This document shows, piece by piece, positions 44,067-52,375 of a stretch of DNA of 64,000 nucleotides; within the stretch, counting starts at the first letter, position 1, and each line of letters starts with the position of its first letter. A program made the translations under genes and the position numbers. The DNA lies in contig NZ_WSNW01000001.1 of assembly GCF_009767585.1 (NCBI RefSeq), forward strand, positions 186,001 to 250,000, written 5' to 3'. The DNA is from Coprobacillus cateniformis. GTDB lineage: Bacteria > Bacillota_I > Bacilli_A > Erysipelotrichales > Coprobacillaceae. Under the pieces are notes generated by a model that made no database searches, was not told the origin of the DNA, and was given only the letters and a program-made list of their open reading frames with translations.

Positions 44067-44851
44067 TTAAACCTCAGAAAACACCTTTTTTATTTCTAAT
44101 AAGGCTGAATAAGGCATACCTTTATTCTCATACTCTAATGATTTATCTATTTTTTCTATCGCTCGATCTATTCTATTCCTAACAAATGTATCATATGTTA
44201 GACCCTTTAATAGATTGAATGCTTTTTTGCATAATCTGTATAACTTGTACAAGTAAAATAGGCATACTTCATATTTTCTGAAATTATTTTTTCTATTTCA
44301 TATGAAGTTAAATCATGATAATTTACATTTACATTCCAATGTTTTATTAACCTAACTAATGGCTTTATTTTATAAGAATTATTATTGTTCGCTTCTACAA
44401 GGGTATTATTAAAATCATTCGGATATGTCGCCATCCAACCACCTTTTCCATCAGGAATATAATACGTGCCCCAACTTTTATAAGCTGGAACCAATTCAAA
44501 TTTTATATGATTTAATTCTAATACTATTGTTGGTGATGACTGATATATTTCAGAAGTAGAATATTTTGTTTCGGCAAACTTTTTTAATCTATTTAAAAAG
44601 GTTTGAGGCTTGTAATTCTCTGAATTATCAAAAACAACCATATAATCAACATCCGAATTATCATCAACTTTCCTTGGTAATATTGTTCCTCTAGTGTAAG
44701 AACCAAATTTAAATTTTTCTTTTATATTATATCCAAAATAAGATGTTAATCTAGTTTCTAATGTGTTAATAGAAGTAGATATGCTATCTTTTTCAGTTGA
44801 AGATAGTACTAAATTAGAAGCACAACTGCTTAAATATGAATTTACTGACAT
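44067..44851 (-). pseudogene. CD-NTase (SMODS, CBASS-like), frameshifted in an A6 run
   Basis: The protein has the cGAS/DncV-like nucleotidyltransferase motif FGSYTRGT (Gly50-Ser51) with Asp67-x-Asp69 in DNSDVDYMVVF and Glu119 (IKFELVPAY) at the usual third carboxylate. The zero frame stops after DYAKKHSIY at residue 214. Reading -1 at A AAA AAG (plus 44222-44228) continues as AFNLLKGLTYDTFVRNRI, then KIDKSLEYENKGMPYSALLE to a stop at 44067, about 261 residues, a normal CD-NTase length. The heptamer is a known -1 frameshift signal, so it may be a mutation, phase variation or programmed shifting. Confidence 0.75.
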
Positions 44852-44975
44852 ACAATTCCTCCTCGTATCCCTTATATTTAAGTAAAAACAATTAATGTGT
44901 TTACAAAAGTATATTATTAAATATAATAAATACCATTTTATAATTTTATATTAATTTCTTTGCTCTTTTATTTTT

Positions 44976-46724
44976 TTAAATTTCTAAAAAATTCTTAATG
45001 TTGTCTCTATTTTTTGTTAGTAAAACATTAATAAAATCTTTTTCAGTAATGCAATGCAGTTTAATATCAAACTGCTCTAATATAGACTGCATTGCATTTG
45101 TATTTCTTTCATGGATGACTGGCGCACAGAAGATTCCAACTACATTATTTTTCGAATTCATCTTATGTAATCGTATATGATCTGGAACAGAAGAACCTTC
45201 AGCAGCAAATTGTCCAGACTTAGATTTAATTGTTGTTAATTCTAAAACATAATCTGTATCGTCAATAGTAAAAATAATATCTGGTGTACCTGTTTTTCCA
45301 CCAGGTGCCTGAGTTGGCAAACCATATTTGCCAATTTTACCATTCCAAATCACATTGTCTATAACTTTTAAATCTAAAAGTTTCAACAACATTTTATAAG
45401 CATAATATTCAAAATAAGCACCTCTTAAAGACTTATCATTTAATTTATCTAACCCTAATACTTTATTCAAAGTAGAAATGTAATTTAAAGTTTTACCAGA
45501 GAAGTTTTGCGATGAACAATGTTCAATAATATCCTCGGCAATCTCTTCTATAGTTTCATCTTTTTCATTGTCATCATTATTTTCTGCATGAATTTCAAAT
45601 AATCTTGATTCGAAATTTGGAACAACATCCATTGATGTAAGTTCCACTCCAGTATTAATATCAATTACTTTGACATTATATTCCTCATTAACAAACATTG
45701 GAAATTGCAATACATCATTTGCATTAATTAAATCATCATACTTACATATATTTTCTTTATAAACTTGAATTAAAAAGTTGCTATTTGTATCATTTTTAAT
45801 AGTAACACTTATAGGCGGAAACTTCCTTTCTGGATTACCAATGTAATCAATCCATAGCTGTAAATTATCGGCAAAATCAAAAACTTCAGCTTTATTGTAT
45901 TTCTTATCTAAAATTTCTTTTACATAATCTTTATACTCTTCATTAATTCTTAGTGCTGGAATACTTCTCGTCTTATTTTCTGGATAAACTGTTATTTTAT
46001 CAATAATTCCTGTAATCTGACATAAAGACATAAAATAACCAGCAGAAGAAGCTTTAACTAATGTTATATTTCCAATATGAGTCTTTTTAAAAGCATTAAT
46101 AAGTATCTCTCTTTTTTGAGATGATAAACTACGGAAATTTTCTATTTCTTGTACAACAACTTCCACTTCATCTTCGTTTCTTACTTTAAATAGAAAATAT
46201 GCAATTTCTTCTTTGTCTAAATATTTTAATCGTAATAGAATCTTTAACATGAATCTGAACGGAAAAACATAAATATTTTCGCAATCTTTATTAATTATAG
46301 GATTAGTGATTTGCAATTTTTCCATTTGTGTTAGAACACAATCTGATTTAGTAATCAAAGAGTCTTTACCATCTCTTAAATTTGGAATTTTAATTAATTC
46401 ATCCTTATGTTTATGCCATAAAGCCATACCAGCTTCTGTCAAACAAATTGTATTAGGTGTAGTATCAGTGTTAATGTATACAAACCCTAAATATTGTGGT
46501 ATTGCTGCAACTAATGTTCTTATTGACTGTTGTGCAACATTTTTACCGTCTAGCGTGGCTCCCCATTTTTTTAAATTAACACCTAAGTTATTTTGCTTTT
46601 GAGGATTCCAAACAGTTCCATCATATTTTCTTTCAATTATCCCGTCAATCAAGCAAATTGTTTGATGCAAACTAACTCGTTTTGGGACCAACCATATTTC
46701 TTTTGATCTATTCTTTTGTGCCAT
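44976..46724 (-). CDS. AlwI-family type II restriction endonuclease
   Basis: The 582-residue protein resembles the AlwI family: the N-terminal EIWLVPKRVSLHQTICLIDG, the middle IRTLVAAIPQYLGFVYINT, and a late PD-(D/E)XK centre in APGGKTGTPDIIF with VLELTT following (Asp, then Glu-x-Thr), plus PDHIRLHKMN. AlwI-type enzymes cut outside an asymmetric site and need two methyltransferases, one per strand. Exactly two lie upstream in the same operon, three bases away. The specificity cannot be read from the sequence. Confidence 0.8.
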   Translation of the reverse strand: MAQKNRSKEIWLVPKRVSLHQTICLIDGIIERKYDGTVWNPQKQNNLGVNLKKWGATLDGKNVAQQSIRTLVAAIPQYLGFVYINTDTTPNTICLTEAGMALWHKHKDELIKIPNLRDGKDSLITKSDCVLTQMEKLQITNPIINKDCENIYVFPFRFMLKILLRLKYLDKEEIAYFLFKVRNEDEVEVVVQEIENFRSLSSQKREILINAFKKTHIGNITLVKASSAGYFMSLCQITGIIDKITVYPENKTRSIPALRINEEYKDYVKEILDKKYNKAEVFDFADNLQLWIDYIGNPERKFPPISVTIKNDTNSNFLIQVYKENICKYDDLINANDVLQFPMFVNEEYNVKVIDINTGVELTSMDVVPNFESRLFEIHAENNDDNEKDETIEEIAEDIIEHCSSQNFSGKTLNYISTLNKVLGLDKLNDKSLRGAYFEYYAYKMLLKLLDLKVIDNVIWNGKIGKYGLPTQAPGGKTGTPDIIFTIDDTDYVLELTTIKSKSGQFAAEGSSVPDHIRLHKMNSKNNVVGIFCAPVIHERNTNAMQSILEQFDIKLHCITEKDFINVLLTKNRDNIKNFLEI

Positions 46725-46727
46725 AAT

Positions 46728-47987
46728 CTATCTCCTTTCTAAGACTAAAACATAGTCATTATTAATTTTTCCACCTTTTTCTTTTCTCGGAATTCTAATA
46801 TAAGGATTTTGTATAACATAATTGAAATAATTTATTCTAACAAATCCAATATTAGTCGCTAAATCATTTAATACTTTCCAACTTTCGATATTTACTTTTC
46901 TAATATTACTATTTCCTATAACAATAATATACTTTCCACCATAATTTAAACATTTATAAACTAACATTAAATTTTTTTCCATATCTTCAAAAAACTTTTT
47001 AACAATCAGCGCTCTTTTAACATCTTGTTCTAAAATTTCATTAAAATATTGATTTAACAGTTCACTTTTTTTTAATATCTCCAAGTTTTCTTTTTCTTTT
47101 TTTATATCTATTTTTTCTGTCCCCACATATTTACTTTTCTTTTTTCTCAAACATTCTTCTGTCAATGTGGCCAACCACAGATTTTCTAATCTCATTGTTC
47201 TACCATAATCAAAAGCATTAATATATGGGGGAGATGTAATTACCAAATCTATATTTGGAATTTCAAAATCCAATGCATTTCCTTCTAGTAATGACGTATT
47301 ACCAAATTTTTTTATTTCATTCGTTTCAATTAACATTTGTTTGTATCTATTAAAAATGGAAGTAAATTCTTTTTGAACAGTTGGAGGTATTTTAATAACC
47401 TTTCTTGAAACATAAGGTTTTGGTGAAGCATCATCAGCATTAGAAACTCTCTTAACAATAGAAACCATACATAATTTAAAAAAATCTCTAATTTCAGAAT
47501 CATTAATAGAGTCAATATAATTTTTCATTTTCCCTAATTGTTTGATTACATCATTTTGAAACCAATGCTCTAAATTATTTATTAGTGGTATATATGCAAT
47601 TGCATCTTCTTTATAAATAATGGAAATAATTTCTTCAAAAATTTTGTCTAATTCATTAATTTGATTATTATCTAACCTTGTTGTTTTTACTTTAATGATT
47701 AATTTCGCTATATCATCAATTTCAGTGCCATAAGCATTTAAACCATTAATATTTGCTTCTAATAATGTTGTACCACTTCCAGAAAAAGGATCAAATACAA
47801 TAGTATTCTCTTTCTTTGAATACTTTTTTATCCCCCATCTTGGTATTTCCGGAATAAATTTGCATGGGTATTTAAACATCCCATGAGTATAACTGTTAGG
47901 GTTAGACTGTTTAATAATATAAGTTGCTCCATCTACAATGTCATTAGGTAAGAATTCTACATTTATTACTTGTTCTTCACTAAACAT
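46728..47987 (-). CDS. DNA methyltransferase (second of pair)
   Basis: A 419-residue amino-methyltransferase with the AdoMet motif VFDPFSGSGTTLLEA (residue 66 onward) and catalytic motif VITSPPYINAFDYG (Ser252-Pro-Pro-Tyr). The SPPY form favours N4-cytosine methylation, though N6-adenine is possible. About 175 residues between the motifs may hold the target-recognition part. Its start overlaps the first methyltransferase by 22 bases and its end is three bases from the endonuclease gene, so the three are translated as a unit. Confidence 0.88.
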   Translation of the reverse strand: MFSEEQVINVEFLPNDIVDGATYIIKQSNPNSYTHGMFKYPCKFIPEIPRWGIKKYSKKENTIVFDPFSGSGTTLLEANINGLNAYGTEIDDIAKLIIKVKTTRLDNNQINELDKIFEEIISIIYKEDAIAYIPLINNLEHWFQNDVIKQLGKMKNYIDSINDSEIRDFFKLCMVSIVKRVSNADDASPKPYVSRKVIKIPPTVQKEFTSIFNRYKQMLIETNEIKKFGNTSLLEGNALDFEIPNIDLVITSPPYINAFDYGRTMRLENLWLATLTEECLRKKKSKYVGTEKIDIKKEKENLEILKKSELLNQYFNEILEQDVKRALIVKKFFEDMEKNLMLVYKCLNYGGKYIIVIGNSNIRKVNIESWKVLNDLATNIGFVRINYFNYVIQNPYIRIPRKEKGGKINNDYVLVLERR

Positions 47988-49435
47988 ATAACACTCTCCC
48001 TTAAATATTTTCCAGCGTCTTTAGTAATTTCATATTGCTGAGAACTTGTTATAATATACCGATCTATTTCTATTTTATCTACTTTAAATCCAATGCTTTC
48101 TGCATATTGAGCTAAAATTAAATCAGCAGGAAAGACTATACCTCCATATGCTGAATTACCCACTACAATAGAACAAAAGCCATTAATGTTAAGTGCCTCA
48201 TAGCACTGATCAATAACGTTGAACATATCATCATAATATAATTTCAACATTTTAGGGATTTTTTTATCCCATAATTTTTTTTCACTTAATTTATCTACTA
48301 AAATTGACAAAAATTCACTTCGTGATTCCACTTCAGGATTTAAATTTCCATTTAAATGCGAGTGTAAGGATTTGCATCTTAACTTTTTTAAATCTGCATA
48401 TTCATGAACAAATCCACCAAACCACAATTCTAATTTGTAAATTTCTGTATAATCGAAACAATTTGCATATGGTGGAGAAAAAATAATTCCATCAACGCTA
48501 TTATTTTTTAGATATTTATTCATATTCATGCAGCTATCGTTTATTAAATTTATATTTTCAAAATCTTTATTTTTTAATAAATCTATATAAATATTCTGAT
48601 ACTGCTCTAACAGCATAATTTTAGCATCTTCTATCGTTAGAATGCGTGGCTTAGCGTATTTTTTTATCTTTAAACCATTTCCAGCTTTTCGATAATTTGA
48701 CAAAGGTTCTAAACAAGCTAGCCATCCTAATTTCAATAATTTTTTAACCTTTATATCTATAGATTTCTCTGCATCTATTAAATAACAAATAGTCATATAG
48801 TATCTTTCTATATTTTTTTCGAAAACTTTTTCACTGATAGAAAGTTTTGGCAATTTATATTCAATTTCACACTTTTCTGCATTTTCTAAAATTGATTCGT
48901 AGCTTTTTTTAAATTGATCTATCAACTCCTTATCATAAGTATCTAGTTTACATTGCGCCAAAAAAAATGAAAAAGGATTAACTTCAAAACCAACACTTGA
49001 GTATCCCATTTCTTTAGCCGCCAACAATGTACTTCCACTACCAGAAAAGGGATCTAAAATTACTCCTTTTTTCTTGCAACAGTATTCATTAATTAGTTGT
49101 TCAACCAGCTCAACAGAATAACCTTCTTTATATCTATACCATCTTTGAAACGACTTATTTAAATCATCAGAATAATTAAGCAAACTAGTATAAGTTGCAT
49201 TTGGACTATCAGGATAAATCACATTATATCGAGACTCTATTTTTTTATAATCTTCAATTGTTCCTGTAATTCTTTTATGTCTTTCATCATAAGGTTTATC
49301 TACATTTTTAGGAATCAGCCATGTTTTTCCTTTTTTCAAAGCACCTTTTATTCTGTTTTCTTCACACAATACTGCTATTCTCCTTGCACTTATCCCCCAC
49401 AAGACAGATAATTCTTTTGTAGTAACTAATTCCAT
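47966..49435 (-). CDS. DNA methyltransferase with N-terminal HTH (first of pair)
   Basis: From the ATG at 49435 (GGAGG six bases upstream) the protein is 489 residues. Residues 1-50 are a MerR/excisionase-like helix-turn-helix (VTTKELSVLWGISARRIAVL). The AdoMet motif ILDPFSGSGSTLLAAKEMG (Asp128 onward) and the catalytic IIFSPPYANCFDY (Ser320) follow. The fused helix-turn-helix could let it bind its own promoter and set methylase level before nuclease, as some methyltransferases do; that is inference. The 190 residues between motifs may recognise the target. It is the first gene of the RM operon. Confidence 0.88.
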   Translation of the reverse strand: MELVTTKELSVLWGISARRIAVLCEENRIKGALKKGKTWLIPKNVDKPYDERHKRITGTIEDYKKIESRYNVIYPDSPNATYTSLLNYSDDLNKSFQRWYRYKEGYSVELVEQLINEYCCKKKGVILDPFSGSGSTLLAAKEMGYSSVGFEVNPFSFFLAQCKLDTYDKELIDQFKKSYESILENAEKCEIEYKLPKLSISEKVFEKNIERYYMTICYLIDAEKSIDIKVKKLLKLGWLACLEPLSNYRKAGNGLKIKKYAKPRILTIEDAKIMLLEQYQNIYIDLLKNKDFENINLINDSCMNMNKYLKNNSVDGIIFSPPYANCFDYTEIYKLELWFGGFVHEYADLKKLRCKSLHSHLNGNLNPEVESRSEFLSILVDKLSEKKLWDKKIPKMLKLYYDDMFNVIDQCYEALNINGFCSIVVGNSAYGGIVFPADLILAQYAESIGFKVDKIEIDRYIITSSQQYEITKDAGKYLRESVICLVKNK

Positions 49436-49565
49436 AAACATCCTCCATTCGACTATTATATTATATTCCGTTATCTGAACAATAGCAAGATTTATCAATT
49501 TGCTATAGCAAAAAAATCTAATAAAAATTTTTTAGTTAAGATACTACAATTAATCAATTAAAATA

Positions 49566-50189
49566 ATAAACTATCCCCGGGGCAGAGCCCACAAATGTCC
49601 ACTGGACATTTGCGACGGGGTATTTCAAAACCTTTGTGATTACAACTTTAGTAGTATTTGTTCATAAGAATCTTGTTTACCTTGATTTTTCACATATTCT
49701 TTTATTGCCTGCTCACTTACGTTGCGCCCCACGCTCGACACAAAAAAACCGCCGCTCCAAAAATTTCCTCCCCATAGCTGTTTCTCACCTCAGGATGTTC
49801 AGCAAATATGCGTTTTGCTGTTATACTTTTGATTGTTCCTATAATCTTAGTTGGACTATAATCCGGTGTTGATTGCACGAGAAAGTGCACATGATCTTTA
49901 TCAGCACCTATCTCAAGAAATGTTATCCAATCATATCTCAGTTCTATTCCTTCGCATATTTGCTTCAAGCTTTTATCCACATTTTCCGTTATGACTATGC
50001 GGCGGTATTTTGTTGGACAGACAAAATGGTAAACAAGATTCGATACATTATGTGAGTTATGAATATAAATACTATCTGACATTTGTAATCACCCCAATGT
50101 TATTTTATAACATTGGGCACTACGCCGCAAGCAGCGGGGAAATGCCCAAGAGTAAAAAGTATTCACTGGATACTTTTTACTTATTATAA
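49566..50189 (-). mobile_element. IS200/IS605-type element, copy 2
   Basis: Same 624 bp as copy 1, shifted by 6,267 bases. It sits between the RM operon start and the TnpV gene. Both copies point the same way and enclose the RM and CD-NTase genes. Confidence 0.85.
49640..50082 (-). pseudogene. tnpA: Y1 transposase TnpA, frameshifted (copy 2)
   Basis: Identical to copy 1: the HUH half reads to ATRC-less PEVRNSYGEE, and the Tyr half (SEQAIKEYVKNQGKQ) is in the -1 frame ending at 49640. Sharing the lesion means either the frameshift is older than the duplication and the element moved by a helper, or translation shifts frame. Confidence 0.85.
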
Positions 50190-50213
50190 AAATGTTTTTT
50201 AACGCTCCATAAA

Positions 50214-50231
50214 AGAACTCTTTCGAGTTCT
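50214..50231 (-). terminator. terminator of element 1 mobilisation operon
   Basis: AGAACTC-TTTC-GAGTTCT, a perfect hairpin, followed on the minus strand by TTTTA, just after the TnpV stop. Confidence 0.8.
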
Positions 50232-50238
50232 CAATTTC

Positions 50239-50589
50239 TTAATTACAAATAAGTTCTTTTAAAATAATTTCTTTCACAACATTATCAATGTTATTCATTT
50301 GTTGAACCCATTCCATTTGATCTCGTTCTTTTAATTTTTCAGTAACATTCCATTTAACTTTAAATTCTTCAACAAGTCTCTCATACATTTCATTAGCTTC
50401 TTTTTCTACTTGTTCAAGATAAGTTGATAATTCATTCTTAGCCATCAATGAAAATAAATGTCCTTGTTCATTCGTTTTTAAATATTTCAATTTCATTTGT
50501 GCAAAATATGAATTTACTTTTACTTCTTCTCGTCCTTTTAAATTCGGAAATAAATAACCATTTACTTCGCTATAATTAATATCTTTCAT
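50239..50589 (-). CDS. tnpV: TnpV-family transposon protein (element 1)
   Basis: About 116 residues from the ATG at 50589 (AAAGAGG upstream). It aligns with the element 3 copy: GYLFPNLKGREEVKVNSYFA, EKEANEMYERLVEEF and MEWVQQMNNIDNVVKEII. The start lies 14 bases inside the relaxase gene. Earlier in-frame ATGs are within relaxase and unlikely. Exact function unknown; last gene of the mobilisation operon, followed by a terminator and the IS copy. Confidence 0.85.
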   Translation of the reverse strand: MKDINYSEVNGYLFPNLKGREEVKVNSYFAQMKLKYLKTNEQGHLFSLMAKNELSTYLEQVEKEANEMYERLVEEFKVKWNVTEKLKERDQMEWVQQMNNIDNVVKEIILKELICN

Positions 50590-51856
50590 ATCTGTTTTTA
50601 CCTCTTTCTTTTTCTTGAATAGTTGATATTGTTTGTTCCATTTGTTTAGAACGTTCTTCAATACCATTGCATAATTTCATTTGTTTTCTTAATTCTTTAA
50701 TTTCTTTTGAATAAGATTTTGCTTCAGTTTGTAATTTACTTTTTAAATCTGTATCCTTACAACGCCTAATTTTATTATAAAGTTTTTGTCTTTGTTCTAA
50801 CTTTTTGTTTAACTTAGTTTCAATATTCGATTGAAAATTTTCTAAATCATCTATTGTTTTTATATCATATTTAAACATTAAAATCGTTTGATCTGATATT
50901 TCATCCATATGTTTTAATGCTCGATAATACTCTTTGCTATACTTAAATCGTCTTGAATTTGGTTTAGGTAAAATACCTAGTACATATTGATAATGCATAA
51001 TTAATTTTTGAAATCCAGTTAATTCGCCACGTTCATATTTCTTACACCAATAATCAATATCAAAGTTTTTCTTATCATATATTGTTTGTATTTTAATTGG
51101 ATGTCCTAATATTCTTTCCCGAATACTTTCAAATGTATAACTATTACCAAGTGATTTTACTCGAATAAATTTACTAGATGATATATGTCTTATCTTAAAA
51201 CTATCCTCAACCCCTCTAACTTCAAATCCCATTGCATCCAATTCTTTCACAAAACTTGTGAACGTTAAACTAATTGAAATTGCATAATCAATAGATTCTT
51301 TTGCTAATTCTCGTAAAGGTTTTTCTCGATAATAATTATCTTTTTCTTTTGTTTTATTAATAACTGATAAATGATACTTTCTACATAATCCATCTGAAAC
51401 TTCTCTCATATTATGAATATCCTTATTAGTATTACAATATCGCTTACCATCAACACATGAAGTTGCATTAATCAAAAAATGATTATGAATATGTTCAGTA
51501 TTTAAATGTGTTGCAACAACAACTTCAAAACGATCTCCCCATAATTTATTGGCAAACTCAACTCCAATTTGATGTGCAAGTTCTGGCGTAACTTCCCCTG
51601 CTTCAAATGATTGATAACCATGAAATGCTAATATTTCTTTATTGTCATTAAACTGTTTCTTCGTATTAGTCATTGAGGAATACGGATCATGATACGCACA
51701 GTTTATGCAAGTTACATATTCCTTTTCAAATATCTTTTTATCATTCGTTGCATAATCAATAACAGTTTCTAGTGCAACAGTTTTCTCTTTGTTTGATACA
51801 TAATCAACCATATGGTCTAATCGACTTCTCACTGCCCATATACGTGTTGTAGCCAT
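50576..51856 (-). CDS. relaxase / mobilisation nuclease (element 1)
   Basis: The 426-residue homologue of the element 3 relaxase: ELAHQIGVEFANKLWGDRFE, then the three-His motif THLNTEHIHNHFLINATSC, and a charged coiled-coil C-terminus (LNKKLEQRQKLYNKIRRCK). An N-terminal VDYVSN region holds a candidate nucleophile Tyr. Start and MobC stop overlap by one base, as in element 3. It probably acts on the oriT-like site at 52203 with a helper element's pore. Confidence 0.9.
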   Translation of the reverse strand: MATTRIWAVRSRLDHMVDYVSNKEKTVALETVIDYATNDKKIFEKEYVTCINCAYHDPYSSMTNTKKQFNDNKEILAFHGYQSFEAGEVTPELAHQIGVEFANKLWGDRFEVVVATHLNTEHIHNHFLINATSCVDGKRYCNTNKDIHNMREVSDGLCRKYHLSVINKTKEKDNYYREKPLRELAKESIDYAISISLTFTSFVKELDAMGFEVRGVEDSFKIRHISSSKFIRVKSLGNSYTFESIRERILGHPIKIQTIYDKKNFDIDYWCKKYERGELTGFQKLIMHYQYVLGILPKPNSRRFKYSKEYYRALKHMDEISDQTILMFKYDIKTIDDLENFQSNIETKLNKKLEQRQKLYNKIRRCKDTDLKSKLQTEAKSYSKEIKELRKQMKLCNGIEERSKQMEQTISTIQEKERGKNRYERY

Positions 51857-52176
51857 TATTTTATTGGTGTCCTTACTTGTTTATCAAGATTTTTAATCAT
51901 GTCCTCTAGTTGATTTAAAACAGTTCTTACATCGGTTTCTAATATTGGTTGTTGATAAAATTGTCTAACTAATTGATTTAGATTTACTCCTATATGATTA
52001 AATTCATTGATAAGTTTATGATATTCAAGTGGCGGTTTTTCTTTTGGAACAATACCACTTATAAGTGAACGAATATATCGTTCTCGACTATATCCTGATT
52101 TGATGACTTTGTCATTTAAGAATGACAATTCATCATCGTTTAGTCTAATTTTAATTTCATTATTTCTACTTGCCAT
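51856..52176 (-). CDS. mobC: MobC-type relaxosome protein (element 1)
   Basis: About 106 residues from the ATG at 52176, with AAAGGAG nine bases upstream (TTG and ATG codons just before are too close to it). Ribbon-helix-helix IKIRLNDDELSFLNDKVIKS, GYSRERYIRSLISG, and the MobC helix FNHIGVNLNQLVRQFYQQ. First gene of the relaxase operon, 27 bases from the oriT-like hairpins. Confidence 0.85.
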   Translation of the reverse strand: MASRNNEIKIRLNDDELSFLNDKVIKSGYSRERYIRSLISGIVPKEKPPLEYHKLINEFNHIGVNLNQLVRQFYQQPILETDVRTVLNQLEDMIKNLDKQVRTPIK

Positions 52177-52202
52177 CAACATCAACTCCTTTCATTTGGG
52201 TT

Positions 52203-52252
52203 TTAGGGCTACCCTAACTTGTGTATTTCGTCCCCGAAATACGTTGCTTGCT
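52203..52252 (+). other. predicted oriT of element 1
   Basis: Hairpins TTAGGG-CTA-CCCTAA and GTATTTC-GTCCCC-GAAATAC followed by GTTGCTTGCT. Compared with 26170-26217, stem bases change in pairs while the GTTGCTTGCT tail is constant, as expected for a nick region with a recognition hairpin. Confidence 0.7.
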
Positions 52253-52314
52253 AATACAATAAGACACGATTTTTAGTCTTTTATCATATGATTCTTTCAT
52301 TATGAAATATCAAG

Positions 52315-52362
52315 ATATACCAGGTATACTGGTTTATGCGTATACCGATACACCTGGTATAT
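52315..52362. repeat. nested inverted repeat after the helicase gene
   Basis: Outer arms ATATACCAGGTAT / ACACCTGGTATAT and inner arms GGTATAC / GTATACC form a 48-bp cruciform, 14 bp after the helicase stop. It could be the replication origin of the excised circle or a terminator without a strong T run. Element 3, which lacks the helicase, also lacks it. Confidence 0.55.
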
Positions 52363-52375
52363 TGCTACATTTACT

